Below, piece after piece: positions 44,595-53,500 of a DNA stretch of 64,000 nucleotides (its first letter is position 1; each line of letters starts with the position of its first letter). The notes below the pieces were generated by a model. It ran no database searches and was not told the DNA's origin. It saw only the letters and a program-made list of their open reading frames with translations. The DNA lies in assembly GCF_001267405.1 (NCBI RefSeq), contig NZ_CP012369.1:1638001-1702000 (forward strand). Direction: 5' to 3'. This stretch comes from Moorella thermoacetica (lineage in GTDB: Bacteria; Bacillota; DSM-521; Neomoorellales; Neomoorellaceae). Made by a program: the position numbers and the translations under genes.

Positions 44595-45407
44595 TTGAGT
44601 GTTTCATCTCCAGTCCGGCCCTTTCTAAAGTGGGCCGGGGGCAAAGGGCAGTTACTCGAACAGCTGCAACCTTTACTGCCGCAAAACTACAGCCGCTACC
44701 TGGAACCCATGGTCGGCGGCGGTGCCCTCTTTTTCTACCTGCAACCTGCTTATGCCATCCTGGCCGACCTAAATGACGAGCTGATTAACGTTTACCGGGT
44801 GGTCAGGGATAATGTAGAAGAACTCATCGCCGACCTCCGGCGGCACAGGAACATCAGGGAATATTACTACGCCATCCGGGGTACTGACCCGGCTAGGCTG
44901 CCGCCGGTGGCGCGGGCTTCCCGCTTCATCTACCTCAACAGGACCTGCTACAACGGCCTCTACCGGGTCAACAGGCTGAATAAATTCAACGTTCCCTTCG
45001 GCAGGTACAAAAACCCGGATATTGTGAACGCCGCTGGCCTGCGGGCCGCCTCCTGGGCTTTGCAGGCGGCCGACCTCCGCGCCGGAGATTTCAGCCTGGT
45101 CCTGGAATACGCCCGGCCTGGCGATTTTATTTACTTCGATCCCCCTTACCAGCCCTTGAATCGCACCTCCCGCTTTACCAGTTACACGGCGGGAAACTTT
45201 GGTGAAGGGGAGCAAAAGCGGCTGGCCCGGGTGTTCCGGGAGCTTACCCGGCGGGGTTGCCTGGTGATGCTCAGCAACTCCGACACACCCCTCATCAGGG
45301 AACTCTACCGGGGTTTCCGCATCGAAACCGTCCAGGCCAGGCGGGCCATCAACTCCCGTCCCGACCGGCGCGGCAGCATCACCGAACTGGTTATCCTCAA
45401 TTACTGA
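44595..45407 (+). CDS. D12-class DNA adenine N6-methyltransferase (Dam-like)
   Basis: The 270-aa protein has the SAM motif PFLKWAGGKGQLLEQL, the Dam helix YLEPMVGGGALFFYL and the catalytic DPPY (FIYFDPPYQPL). It methylates adenine in a short site, probably GATC-like by family. No restriction enzyme lies beside it, so it may be an orphan regulatory methylase. The start is TTG 44595 behind AGGTGAG with 6 bases between. Confidence 0.9.
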   Translation: MSVSSPVRPFLKWAGGKGQLLEQLQPLLPQNYSRYLEPMVGGGALFFYLQPAYAILADLNDELINVYRVVRDNVEELIADLRRHRNIREYYYAIRGTDPARLPPVARASRFIYLNRTCYNGLYRVNRLNKFNVPFGRYKNPDIVNAAGLRAASWALQAADLRAGDFSLVLEYARPGDFIYFDPPYQPLNRTSRFTSYTAGNFGEGEQKRLARVFRELTRRGCLVMLSNSDTPLIRELYRGFRIETVQARRAINSRPDRRGSITELVILNY

Positions 45408-45475
45408 GGCCCGGTGCCGGCCATATGGCAACTGGCACCGGCAACCCGGCGGGACAGCGGCGATGATGTTTTTCA

Positions 45476-46567
45476 TCACTCCCCGAAGCTAATTCCAATG
45501 GCCCTGGCTGCGGCCAGGAGCTGGTGGTCCCTTGGGATGGTCCGGGGCTTGCCGACGGCTTCTTCCAGGGGGACATGGGAGATATCGCTGCCCCGCAGGC
45601 AGACCATGACCCCGTGGACGCCCCTGACGGCCAGTTCGGCGGCCGCCACCCCGAAGCGAGTGGCCAGAACGCGGTCGTAGGAGGAAGGCGAGCCGCCCCG
45701 CTGGATATGGCCCAGGACCGTCACCCGGGTTTCGATGCCGCTCTTCTCTTCTATCAATTTACCCACCAGCTGGCCGATGCCACCCAGGCGCACCCTTTCC
45801 ACGCTACCTTCCACCCGGCGCTGGACGACCAGCTCACCCTCCGGCGATTTGACCCCTTCGGCAACAACGACTATGCTGAAGGGCTTACCCTCGGCCCGCC
45901 GGGCCTCTATTTTAGCCAGCACACTTTCTATATTCCAGGGAATCTCAGGAATTAAGATTACATCCGCCCCGCCAGCCAGGCCGCTGTACAGGGCGATCCA
46001 GCCGGCATAACGACCCATAAGCTCCAGGACCATGACCCGGTGATGGGATTCCGCCGTGGTATGTAATTTATCCAGGGCGTCGGTGGCCGTCCTGACGGCC
46101 GTATCGAAACCGAAGGTCTGGTCGGTGGCCGCCAGGTCGTTGTCGATGGTCTTGGGGATGCCGATGACTCGCGCCCCTTTGGCCTTAAAGTCCCGGGCCC
46201 CCGCCAGGGTGCCATCACCGCCAACCACCAGGAGAACCTCGATGTTCATCTCCTTAAGGCGCTCGATGGCCAGGTCCGACATATCCCGGTAAATGGTCTC
46301 GCCATTTTCCTGGATAGGAAAATAAAAGGGATTGCTGCGGTTATTGGTACCCAGAATGGTGCCTCCCCGGTGGAGGAGGCCGGAAATAGCCGCTGGGTCC
46401 AGCCTGATATACCGGCCTTCAACGACGCCGGTATAACCATCCAGAAAGCCGATCATCTCATAGCCGTGGCTCATGGCCGTCTTCGTCGCCGCCCTGATGA
46501 CGGCATTGAGTCCGGGGCAGTCGCCGCCGCCGGTGAGAATACCCAGGCGTTTGCACAAATCCCTCAT
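45476..46567 (-). CDS. pfkA: 6-phosphofructokinase
   Basis: The enzyme of about 360 aa makes fructose 1,6-bisphosphate. It has the opening LGILTGGGDCPGLNAVIRAA, GGDGTLAGA (Gly as in ATP enzymes) and the catalytic PKTIDNDLAATD. Lys replaces the Gly of E. coli PGTIDND, a residue linked to PPi use. This mixed signature leaves the phosphate donor open. AAAGGGGG lies 1 base from ATG 46567 but 9-10 bases from TTG 46558, so TTG may be the true start. Confidence 0.9.
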   Translation of the reverse strand: MRDLCKRLGILTGGGDCPGLNAVIRAATKTAMSHGYEMIGFLDGYTGVVEGRYIRLDPAAISGLLHRGGTILGTNNRSNPFYFPIQENGETIYRDMSDLAIERLKEMNIEVLLVVGGDGTLAGARDFKAKGARVIGIPKTIDNDLAATDQTFGFDTAVRTATDALDKLHTTAESHHRVMVLELMGRYAGWIALYSGLAGGADVILIPEIPWNIESVLAKIEARRAEGKPFSIVVVAEGVKSPEGELVVQRRVEGSVERVRLGGIGQLVGKLIEEKSGIETRVTVLGHIQRGGSPSSYDRVLATRFGVAAAELAVRGVHGVMVCLRGSDISHVPLEEAVGKPRTIPRDHQLLAAARAIGISFGE

Positions 46568-46844
46568 CCCCCTTTAATTTTTAACCATCATAGCAATTTC
46601 CAGGAAGAAAAGCAAACCACAGTACGTGCGGATAGTCTGGTCCCGGCTCCGTCCAGGCATCCTTGCCTCAGAGGCCGGCCAAAAGGCCTCTCTATCCTCG
46701 GCCCCGCTTATCATCCATCGGCTTTCGCCAAGGCTGCTTAACCGCTCGGACCAGGTCGCTCGCTATAAACAAATGCCGGTTCGTTATTTTCATCCTTCTG
46801 TGGTGCCGCGCCAGCGGCCCGGATGCCTGCCCTGACATTAAGAC

Positions 46845-47540
46845 CTATGGCGCGCCGGCAGGAGCTGTTTCCTTTAATCTTTCCCGGTAGACCTCCCAGC
46901 GTTCCAATAACAAATCATGGAGGTAGGGTTCCAGATTGCGGACATTTAACAAGCGCCCCAGCCACCGGCAGGCTTCCACATAATTGCCCAAGCGCCCCTC
47001 CAGTTCGCCGATCAGGTAGAGAATCAGGTTGGGGTTTCCCTCCCTGCCCGTGCCGTTCTCCTTCTGGTAGGCTTCCTGGTAGAGGTCATAGGCGTTCCGC
47101 AGGTACTTTTTTTCTGCCTCTTCTTCCTGGCTGTAACGGTAAAACCATGCAATATGTAAACAAATTCCTGCCAGGACCGATTTTCTTTCCTGGTTTAAAT
47201 CTCCACATAAGAGGGCCAGCTTGTATACTTTTAAGGCATCGCCCAGGGTGCGCGGGCCGGTATAATCCTTATGGGTAATCTTGTTAATATACTCGCGGGT
47301 TATAACTTCCCGGCGCTCCTTTTTTACCGTTCCGAAGCCTGTGGTAAAGGCGTAACCGCAATGGGGACAAACGGCCACTTCGTAAAAGTAAGGGTTTTCG
47401 CCTTCAAAATAGGCACATAAATCGCTGTCACGCTTAACCTGGCGGATGCGGCTCAGGCGCAGCTTTTTGTTGGTAAATTCCCGGTCGCAGAATAGGCAAC
47501 GGTAGTGCTTGTTGTATAAAGGCTCAATCGGGGCTACCAT
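46845..47540 (-). CDS. DUF2225 family protein
   Basis: The 231-aa protein has an N-terminal zinc-binding part with CLFCDREF and CPHCGYAF, about 36 residues apart. A helical TPR-like region (about 95-215) follows, including KVYKLALLCGDLNQERKS. The function is unknown. It is upstream of and convergent with nothing, and a 277-bp gap without a gene follows before pfkA. Confidence 0.82.
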   Translation of the reverse strand: MVAPIEPLYNKHYRCLFCDREFTNKKLRLSRIRQVKRDSDLCAYFEGENPYFYEVAVCPHCGYAFTTGFGTVKKERREVITREYINKITHKDYTGPRTLGDALKVYKLALLCGDLNQERKSVLAGICLHIAWFYRYSQEEEAEKKYLRNAYDLYQEAYQKENGTGREGNPNLILYLIGELEGRLGNYVEACRWLGRLLNVRNLEPYLHDLLLERWEVYRERLKETAPAGAP

Positions 47541-47645
47541 TTTAATTCCTCCAGCTTCTTGCTTGGCTCCGGTTTACCTAATTCTACGCTCGACCGTAAC
47601 TTCCTCTGTAGCTCTCCTTTCCCGATAAGATTTTTTACTGGTTCC

Positions 47646-47672
47646 TTAACGTTCTTCCTTTGCAGCCGATTA
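47646..47672 (+). promoter_or_regulatory. Sigma-D (sigma-28) flagellar promoter of motAB
   Basis: TTAA, a 15-base spacer and GCCGATTA match the sigma-28 consensus (TAAA, N15, GCCGATAA) at all but two positions, 68 bases before motA. Confidence 0.75.
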
Positions 47673-47739
47673 TATTTTATGTATCGAAGAAAAACTTAAA
47701 GGAGGGCAGTCCGGTTGCCGCCGCCGCACCGGACACTTT

Positions 47740-48501
47740 ATGGACCTGGCAAGTATTCTCGGGTTAGCAACAGCCATCGCAGCCATTATTATCGCCCTGA
47801 CCCTGGAAGGGAATAGCCTGGCCTCCCTGATCAACCTCCCGGCCATAATCATTATCCTCGGCGGTACCATAGGGGCCACCGCCTTCTCCTATCCCCTAAG
47901 GGAGCTTACTCGCGTCCCCGGGCTTTTAGGGCAGGTCTTCCAGGATAACCATGCCGATTTCGAGAATATCGTCAACACTCTGGTCGACCTGGCTGAAACC
48001 GCCCGCCGGGAAGGGCTCCTGGCTTTGGAAAGCCGCGCCCAGCAATTTAGCGATCCTCTCCTGCGTCATGGCCTCTCCTTTGCCGTCGATGGTATTGACC
48101 CGGAAGAGATCCGCCGGATCATGGAAAATGAAATCATGCGCCGCCAGCAGGATTATAAAACCGGTGCCGGGATCTTTGAGACGGCAGGCGGTTACGCCCC
48201 CACCATGGGTATTATCGGCACTGTTATCGGCCTGGTGCATGTCTTAAGCAATATCAGCGATACCACCAAACTGGCCGCCGCCATCGCCGTGGCCTTTCTG
48301 GCCACCCTTTATGGTATTGCCAGTGCCAATATCATCTGGTTACCCATGGCTGCCAAGCTGAAGACCCGCGCGGGGGAAAAAATGGTGGTCGACCAAATAA
48401 TCATGGAAGGCATCCTCGGCATTGTCCAGGGGAAAAACCCGCGTTTAATCCGGCGTGAGCTGGGAATTCTGGCTGAAATAGAAACCTCCGGCGAAGTATA
48501 A
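47740..48501 (+). CDS. motA: Flagellar stator protein MotA
   Basis: The 253-aa membrane protein has four helices (about 3-22, 32-50, 148-168, 180-202) and a cytoplasmic loop with conserved charges (RREGLLALE). Pro-containing APTMGIIGTVIGL is the MotA signature. With MotB it forms the ion-conducting stator. The ATG has a weak Shine-Dalgarno. A perfect AAAGGAGG lies about 35 bases upstream, out of place for this start. Confidence 0.93.
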   Translation: MDLASILGLATAIAAIIIALTLEGNSLASLINLPAIIIILGGTIGATAFSYPLRELTRVPGLLGQVFQDNHADFENIVNTLVDLAETARREGLLALESRAQQFSDPLLRHGLSFAVDGIDPEEIRRIMENEIMRRQQDYKTGAGIFETAGGYAPTMGIIGTVIGLVHVLSNISDTTKLAAAIAVAFLATLYGIASANIIWLPMAAKLKTRAGEKMVVDQIIMEGILGIVQGKNPRLIRRELGILAEIETSGEV

Positions 48502-48540
48502 AGGAAAACTTCTCCTGTTTAAAGAAGGGACCGAAAGGGT

Positions 48541-49275
48541 ATGTCCATTTTCAAAAGACTGCAGGCCGGTGAAGAAAACCAGGGCAGCAGTCATGCCGGC
48601 GCCGGGAGCATGCGCTGGCTCTTAACCTACGCCGACCTGATCACCCTCCTAATGGCCTTTTTCATCGTCATGTACGCCGTTTCCAAGGTTGATATGGCCC
48701 GCTACCAGCAACTGGCGCAAGCCCTGAGCCAGATATTCACCAGCAGTGCCGGTAGTATGGTGCTCCCCGAACTTGGTAACGGCAACCAGGTAACGCCCCC
48801 GGACGAGCTGGCGGGCTTCAGCCAGGATTTACAGTCCTACCTGGCGGAACAGGGGTTGAAGGATCAGGTTTTTGTCACCGCCACCGACCAGGGATTGATC
48901 ATAAGCTTTACCGGTTCAGTACTCTTTGACCGCGGCCAGGCCACCCTACGCCCAGCCTCAGTGCCCATTTTACAAAAAATCGCCGGTTACCTCGGGCAGG
49001 TGCCCAATTATATCGGCGTAGCCGGTTCTACTGATGACTTGCCCATCAACACCTCCCAGTTCCCCACCAACTGGGAACTGTCGGTCATCCGGGCCACTAC
49101 GGTCATCCGTTATTTCACGGAAACCGCCGGCCTCTCCCCTTCCCGTTTCGTTGCCCTGGGCTACGGCCAGTATCATCCCCTTTTCCCCAATAACAGCGAA
49201 GAGGATCGCCGTAAAAACCGCCGCGTGGATATTATTATTTATAAAGAGAACCCCTTCGCCCATCAGGCCAGGTAG
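48541..49275 (+). CDS. motB: Flagellar stator protein MotB
   Basis: The 244-aa protein has one helix with the ion-binding Asp32 (TYADLITLLMAFFIVMYAVS). A periplasmic-type OmpA/MotB domain (about 115-240, with NWELSVIRATTVIRYF and EEDRRKNRRVDI) anchors to peptidoglycan. It follows motA by 39 bases with AAAGGGT upstream. Confidence 0.94.
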   Translation: MSIFKRLQAGEENQGSSHAGAGSMRWLLTYADLITLLMAFFIVMYAVSKVDMARYQQLAQALSQIFTSSAGSMVLPELGNGNQVTPPDELAGFSQDLQSYLAEQGLKDQVFVTATDQGLIISFTGSVLFDRGQATLRPASVPILQKIAGYLGQVPNYIGVAGSTDDLPINTSQFPTNWELSVIRATTVIRYFTETAGLSPSRFVALGYGQYHPLFPNNSEEDRRKNRRVDIIIYKENPFAHQAR

Positions 49276-49379
49276 GCCCCGCCTCTGCGGGGCCTTTACC
49301 TTAAACTGCGCAGGAAAATAATTACTTAACAATAGACTGGGCCAGGAGTATAATTGGGCATAGCAAGAGGTGACGGCTT

Positions 49380-51563
49380 TTGTCATATCGCGTTGGTATA
49401 CCGCGGGGACTCAGCTATTATTACCTGTTTCCTTTTATGCAGGGTTTTCTTACAGCCCTCGGCGTCGAAGTCGTCGTTTCGCCACCCACCGACGCCGTGA
49501 CCCTGGCAGCCATGAACGCCTGCCCTACCGACGAACCCTGCGTCTCCGTCAAGCTCTACTTTGCCCATGCCAAAAGGCTGGTAGAGAGTGGCGTCGATTA
49601 CCTCTTCATCCCGGTTCTCTCCAGCGTCGAAAAAGATAATTATTGCTGCCCCAAGCTCATCGGGGCGGCAGCCATGATCCGCAACGGCCTGGGGCTGGCT
49701 CCGGAGCAGGTGCTGGCCCCGGAGTGGAACGAGCGGGAAAAACCAGGCGCCTGGCGGGAAAACCTCCTGGAGATCGCCGCCCGTCTGGGGGCCGGGCCGG
49801 AACGCGCCGCGGCGGCCATCCGGGCCGGCCTCGAGAAACAGGCCGCCTGTGAAAGAATGGCGCGGCAGGGCTTGACCCTCCCCCTGGTCTACCACCGCCT
49901 CTGCGGTACAGAGAAACCGCGGCGGCAACAATTTGACCCCGAGGCCCGGTACGATGAGGGAGAGACCATCGCCGTCCTGGGCCATCCTTACCTGCTGTAT
50001 GACGGGGCCGGCCACCAGATCGTAGAGCGCCTGGCTGAATACGCCCGGGTAATCACGCCAGAGATGGTGCCGCCGGAGGATTACCGGCCGGAAGTAGCCA
50101 CCATTTTTGAAGGCACCCGCATGTGGGCCTATGAAGCCCGCATCCTGGGGGCGGGGTTCAGCCTGTTACGAAAAGGCCAGGTTACCAAAATGGTCCTGGT
50201 AGAAGCCTTCGAGTGCGGGCCTGCTTCGGTGATTGAGTCCTACCTGGAAGCCGAGGCCGAAAGGTTCGGCGTCCCCTTTCTTTTACTCACGGTGGACGAG
50301 CATACCGGGGAGGCCGGGCTGGTCACCAGGCTGGAGGCCTTTGTTGACACCAGCGGTAGCCGCCCGGTTAACCCGGCCGGAAAAAAACAGGCCTTTTTCT
50401 TCCCGGCATCGCGGGGAGGAGAACTTAAGGTGGGGGCCCCCGGCATGGGCCTGCTGGATATAGCCCTGGAGGCCGTCCTCCAGGAATGCCGGGTGGAAAT
50501 GGTTCCCACCCCGCCGGTAACTAAGCGCACAGTGGAACTGGGTAAGGAACTGGCCCCCGAGTTCATCTGCTACCCCCTGGTCACTACCCTGGGGCAGATC
50601 CGGGAGGTCCTGGAACAGGGAGCCAATACCATCGTCATGGTAGGCGGTAAAGGGCGGTGCCGGTTGGGCTGGTATGCCCAGGTCCAGGAGCTGCTCTTAA
50701 AGCGCCTGGGCCGGGATTTTCACCTGGTGATCATTGATTCCCCCCTGCCCTGGCGGGAACGCTGGCCGGCCTTCAGGCAGGCGCTGAAGGAAATTACCAA
50801 TAATGCTCCCCTCTGGCGGATCATTCAGGGGATTTACCTGGGCTACCACAAAATGGCCGCCCTGGACCAGGGGGAAGCCATGGTAAGACGAAAACGTGCC
50901 TATGAAAGCCAGCGCGGTGCCGCCGATAAGGCCTGGCGCCGCTTCGTGGGCCGGGTCAAAACGGCTGCGGGTGTCAGGTCAGTCAAACGAGTGTTCAATG
51001 AGTTCCGGGAAGAGCTGGCGGCAATCCCGGAAGTGCCCGCCAGCCCTTTACGGGTAAAAATTATCGGGGAGATCTATACCGTTCTGGAGGGCTTCGTCAA
51101 CCAGGAGATTGAGCAATTTTTAGCCTCGCGGGAAGATTTGCGGGTCGAGGTGGTGCGTGAGATTACGGCTACCCAGTGGTTTAACCTGAATGTGTTGCAC
51201 CGGCGCTATGAAGTCGAGCGCCACCGGGTCATAGTGACGGCGGCGGCTCCCTACCTCGATGTCAGCGTAGGCGGCCACGGCCAGGAGAGTGTGGGTGAGG
51301 CCGTCCTGGCCGCCCGGGAGGGTTACGACGGGGTTATCCAGCTCCTACCCTTCACCTGCATGCCGGAAATCGTGGCCCAGAATATCCTCGTGCCTTTAAG
51401 CGAAAAACTAGATCTACCCTTCCTCTCGCTGATTATCAACGAGCAGAACGGCACGGCGGGCTGGGAGACGCGCCTGGAAGCATTTCTCGAAGTACTGGCC
51501 GAGCGCCGCGAAAAACTGGCTGCCCCCGGAGGTGAAAAGCATGGAGTGCTTTTTGGGTATTGA
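49380..51563 (+). CDS. DUF2229/HgdB-like CoA-dehydratase activase-related protein, duplicated
   Basis: The 727-aa protein resembles the DUF2229 and COG3581 parts of 2-hydroxyacyl-CoA dehydratase activase-related proteins. The N-terminal part has VGIPRGLSYYYLFPF and Cys-containing NACPTDEPC and DNYCCPK. Two halves each end in a similar block: TVDEHTGEAGLVTRLEAF (about 303-320) and IINEQNGTAGWETRLEAF (about 683-700). Its substrate is unknown. TTG 49380 follows AGAGGTGA. It overlaps the activase gene by 23 bases. Confidence 0.8.
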   Translation: MSYRVGIPRGLSYYYLFPFMQGFLTALGVEVVVSPPTDAVTLAAMNACPTDEPCVSVKLYFAHAKRLVESGVDYLFIPVLSSVEKDNYCCPKLIGAAAMIRNGLGLAPEQVLAPEWNEREKPGAWRENLLEIAARLGAGPERAAAAIRAGLEKQAACERMARQGLTLPLVYHRLCGTEKPRRQQFDPEARYDEGETIAVLGHPYLLYDGAGHQIVERLAEYARVITPEMVPPEDYRPEVATIFEGTRMWAYEARILGAGFSLLRKGQVTKMVLVEAFECGPASVIESYLEAEAERFGVPFLLLTVDEHTGEAGLVTRLEAFVDTSGSRPVNPAGKKQAFFFPASRGGELKVGAPGMGLLDIALEAVLQECRVEMVPTPPVTKRTVELGKELAPEFICYPLVTTLGQIREVLEQGANTIVMVGGKGRCRLGWYAQVQELLLKRLGRDFHLVIIDSPLPWRERWPAFRQALKEITNNAPLWRIIQGIYLGYHKMAALDQGEAMVRRKRAYESQRGAADKAWRRFVGRVKTAAGVRSVKRVFNEFREELAAIPEVPASPLRVKIIGEIYTVLEGFVNQEIEQFLASREDLRVEVVREITATQWFNLNVLHRRYEVERHRVIVTAAAPYLDVSVGGHGQESVGEAVLAAREGYDGVIQLLPFTCMPEIVAQNILVPLSEKLDLPFLSLIINEQNGTAGWETRLEAFLEVLAERREKLAAPGGEKHGVLFGY

Positions 51564-52560
51564 TGTCGGCAGCGTAAGCGCTAAAATCGTCGCCCTCGAT
51601 GCCGGCAAAAATTTGCTCTTTGAAACTTATTTACGCACCCACGGCAACCCCATAGAAGCCCTGCAAGCCGGTTTTCAGCAACTGCAGGAACAATTACCGG
51701 ACCTGCAGATCCTGGCCGTCGGCACCACCGGCTCGGGCCGCCACCTGGCCGCGGCCCTGGTAGGGGCTGATACCATCAAGAATGAGATAACCGCCCATGC
51801 CGTAGCCGCCAGGGAGGTAAACCCCGATGTCCGGACGGTAATTGATATTGGCGGGCAGGACTCAAAGATCATCTTTTTGAAAGATGGGGTTTCCCGCGGC
51901 TTTAACATGAACAGTGTTTGCGCTGCTGGTACCGGTTCTTTCCTGGATCACCAGGCCAGCCGCCTCAATGTTCCCATAGAAAAGTTCGGTGAATTGGCCT
52001 TGCGTTCTACCAGCCCGGTCCGCATCGCCGGGCGCTGCGGCGTTTTTGCCGAATCCGACCTTATCAGCAAGCAACAGATGGGTTACAGCAAGGAAGATTT
52101 AATCGCCGGCCTGTGCCTGGCCCTGGCCCGCAACTACCTGGCCAACGTCGCCCGGGGGAAAGAGATCCAGCCGGTGGTCCTCTTCCAGGGCGGCGTGGCG
52201 GCCAACGTCGGGCTGCGGGCGGCCTTTGAGACCCTCCTGGGTATTCCCATTATAGTGCCCCCCTATTACCGGGTCATGGGGGCCCTAGGGGCGGCCCTCC
52301 TCGCCCGGGAAAAGTGGCAGAAAACCAAAGCCCCCAGCGCCTTCCGGGGGGTACGGGCCATAGCCCAGTTTAAGTGCGCGCCGCGGAGCTTTATTTGCAA
52401 CGATTGCGCCAATAGCTGTGAAATCAGCGAGCTGTATATCTGTGGGGAAATCGTCGGCCGCTGGGGAAGCCGCTGTGGCAAATGGGCCAACCTGCGGCTG
52501 TCGTCCGCCGACCGTGAAGATCAGCGCGAGAAACTCACATTGATGCGCCTGGGAGCTTAA
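51541..52560 (+). CDS. BadF/BadG/BcrA/BcrD-type ATPase (acyl-CoA dehydratase activase)
   Basis: The 339-aa ASKHA-fold ATPase uses a 4Fe-4S cluster to inject electrons at low potential. It shows FLGIDVGSVSAKIV (phosphate 1), IDIGGQDSKI, SVCAAGTGSFLDHQASRL (with the cluster Cys), GRCGVFAESD and QGGVAANVGLR. The C-terminal tail adds CNDCANSC and WGSRCGKW, a possible extra metal site. ATG 51541 follows GGAGGTG. It forms a translationally coupled pair with the preceding gene. Confidence 0.88.
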   Translation: MECFLGIDVGSVSAKIVALDAGKNLLFETYLRTHGNPIEALQAGFQQLQEQLPDLQILAVGTTGSGRHLAAALVGADTIKNEITAHAVAAREVNPDVRTVIDIGGQDSKIIFLKDGVSRGFNMNSVCAAGTGSFLDHQASRLNVPIEKFGELALRSTSPVRIAGRCGVFAESDLISKQQMGYSKEDLIAGLCLALARNYLANVARGKEIQPVVLFQGGVAANVGLRAAFETLLGIPIIVPPYYRVMGALGAALLAREKWQKTKAPSAFRGVRAIAQFKCAPRSFICNDCANSCEISELYICGEIVGRWGSRCGKWANLRLSSADREDQREKLTLMRLGA

Positions 52561-52649
52561 AGGGTTCGGCTTTTATCACCTTTTCATAGCAAAGCAAACC
52601 AGAGGCAAACCCCTGCCCCACCGGCCGGTTCTTTGACCCCTTTACCCCT

Positions 52650-52697
52650 TAAAAATCCCCGGGAGCTACCCCCCAGGTGGGGTCGGGCAGCTCCCGG
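52650..52697 (-). terminator. Terminator of the pseudouridine synthase gene
   Basis: The stem CCGGGAGCT/AGCTCCCGG is followed on the minus strand by GGATTTTTAAG. It lies between two convergent genes. Confidence 0.7.
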
Positions 52698-52722
52698 AAG
52701 GATTTGCCTTCCCTGCCGGCAT

Positions 52723-53454
52723 TTAAAGTAATTCCCGCAGCTTGATGATTTCTTCTTCCGTCAATTCCCGGTACTCGCCGGGCCTTAAAAGTTCGTCCAG
52801 CCTTAAGGGTCCCATAGCGATTCGTTTAAGATATAGCACTCTTTTACTTACAGCCTCAAACATGCGTTTGACCTGATGATATTTTCCTTCATAAATGGTG
52901 AGCTCAACCTCCGATTCCGTTCCGGAGCGGAGGATCGTTAACTCGCCAGGCATGGTTCGATAGCCGTCATTCAAGATTATCCCCTGGCGGAACGCTTCTA
53001 CGTCTGTTTCCGTAACTATACCGTCTACCACAGCGTAATACATTTTGGACACATGTTTTTTGGGCGATAGAAGCCGGTGGGCCAGTTCGCCGTCATTGGT
53101 GAGCAAAAGCAGCCCCTCGGCATCTTTGTCCAGTCTCCCTACCGGGAAGGGATGAAAGGCACGATACCGGGGAGGAAGCAGGTCGACTACTACTTTGGCA
53201 TATCTATCCTCTGTAGCGGAGAGGACACCCTGCGGCTTATTTAACATTAAATAGATGTACTCTTCATACACCAGGGGTTCGCCGTTCACCTCAATGTAAT
53301 CCCGGCCTGGGATAACATGTAACCCTGGGTCCTCAGCCGGCCTGCCGTTGACCTGCACTCTTTTCTCTTTTATCAGCTTCTTAATCATTTTACGCGTACC
53401 AAACCCCATGTGGGCCAGCACTCTATCCAGGCGCTGCCGCTCCTTTGCCGCCAT
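52723..53454 (-). CDS. RsuA/RluB-family pseudouridine synthase
   Basis: The 243-aa rRNA-modifying enzyme has an N-terminal S4 domain (LDRVLAHMGFGTRKMIKKLI) and the catalytic GRLDKDAEGLLLLTNDGELA with Asp in GRLD. The KMYYAVVDG and YEGKYHQVKRMFEAV blocks are present. Which rRNA position it targets cannot be told from sequence. It follows truD with a 46-base gap, so the two tRNA/rRNA modifiers may be co-transcribed. Confidence 0.9.
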   Translation of the reverse strand: MAAKERQRLDRVLAHMGFGTRKMIKKLIKEKRVQVNGRPAEDPGLHVIPGRDYIEVNGEPLVYEEYIYLMLNKPQGVLSATEDRYAKVVVDLLPPRYRAFHPFPVGRLDKDAEGLLLLTNDGELAHRLLSPKKHVSKMYYAVVDGIVTETDVEAFRQGIILNDGYRTMPGELTILRSGTESEVELTIYEGKYHQVKRMFEAVSKRVLYLKRIAMGPLRLDELLRPGEYRELTEEEIIKLRELL

Positions 53455-53500
53455 TTTTTACCTCATCACCCTTCCCTATCCCGCCGGATGCCATCCCGGT

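Noticed and set aside
44386-44607. A 73-codon minus-strand frame upstream of the hydE leader
   Set aside because: It overlaps the start of the dam-like gene and a long hairpin, and has no family resemblance.
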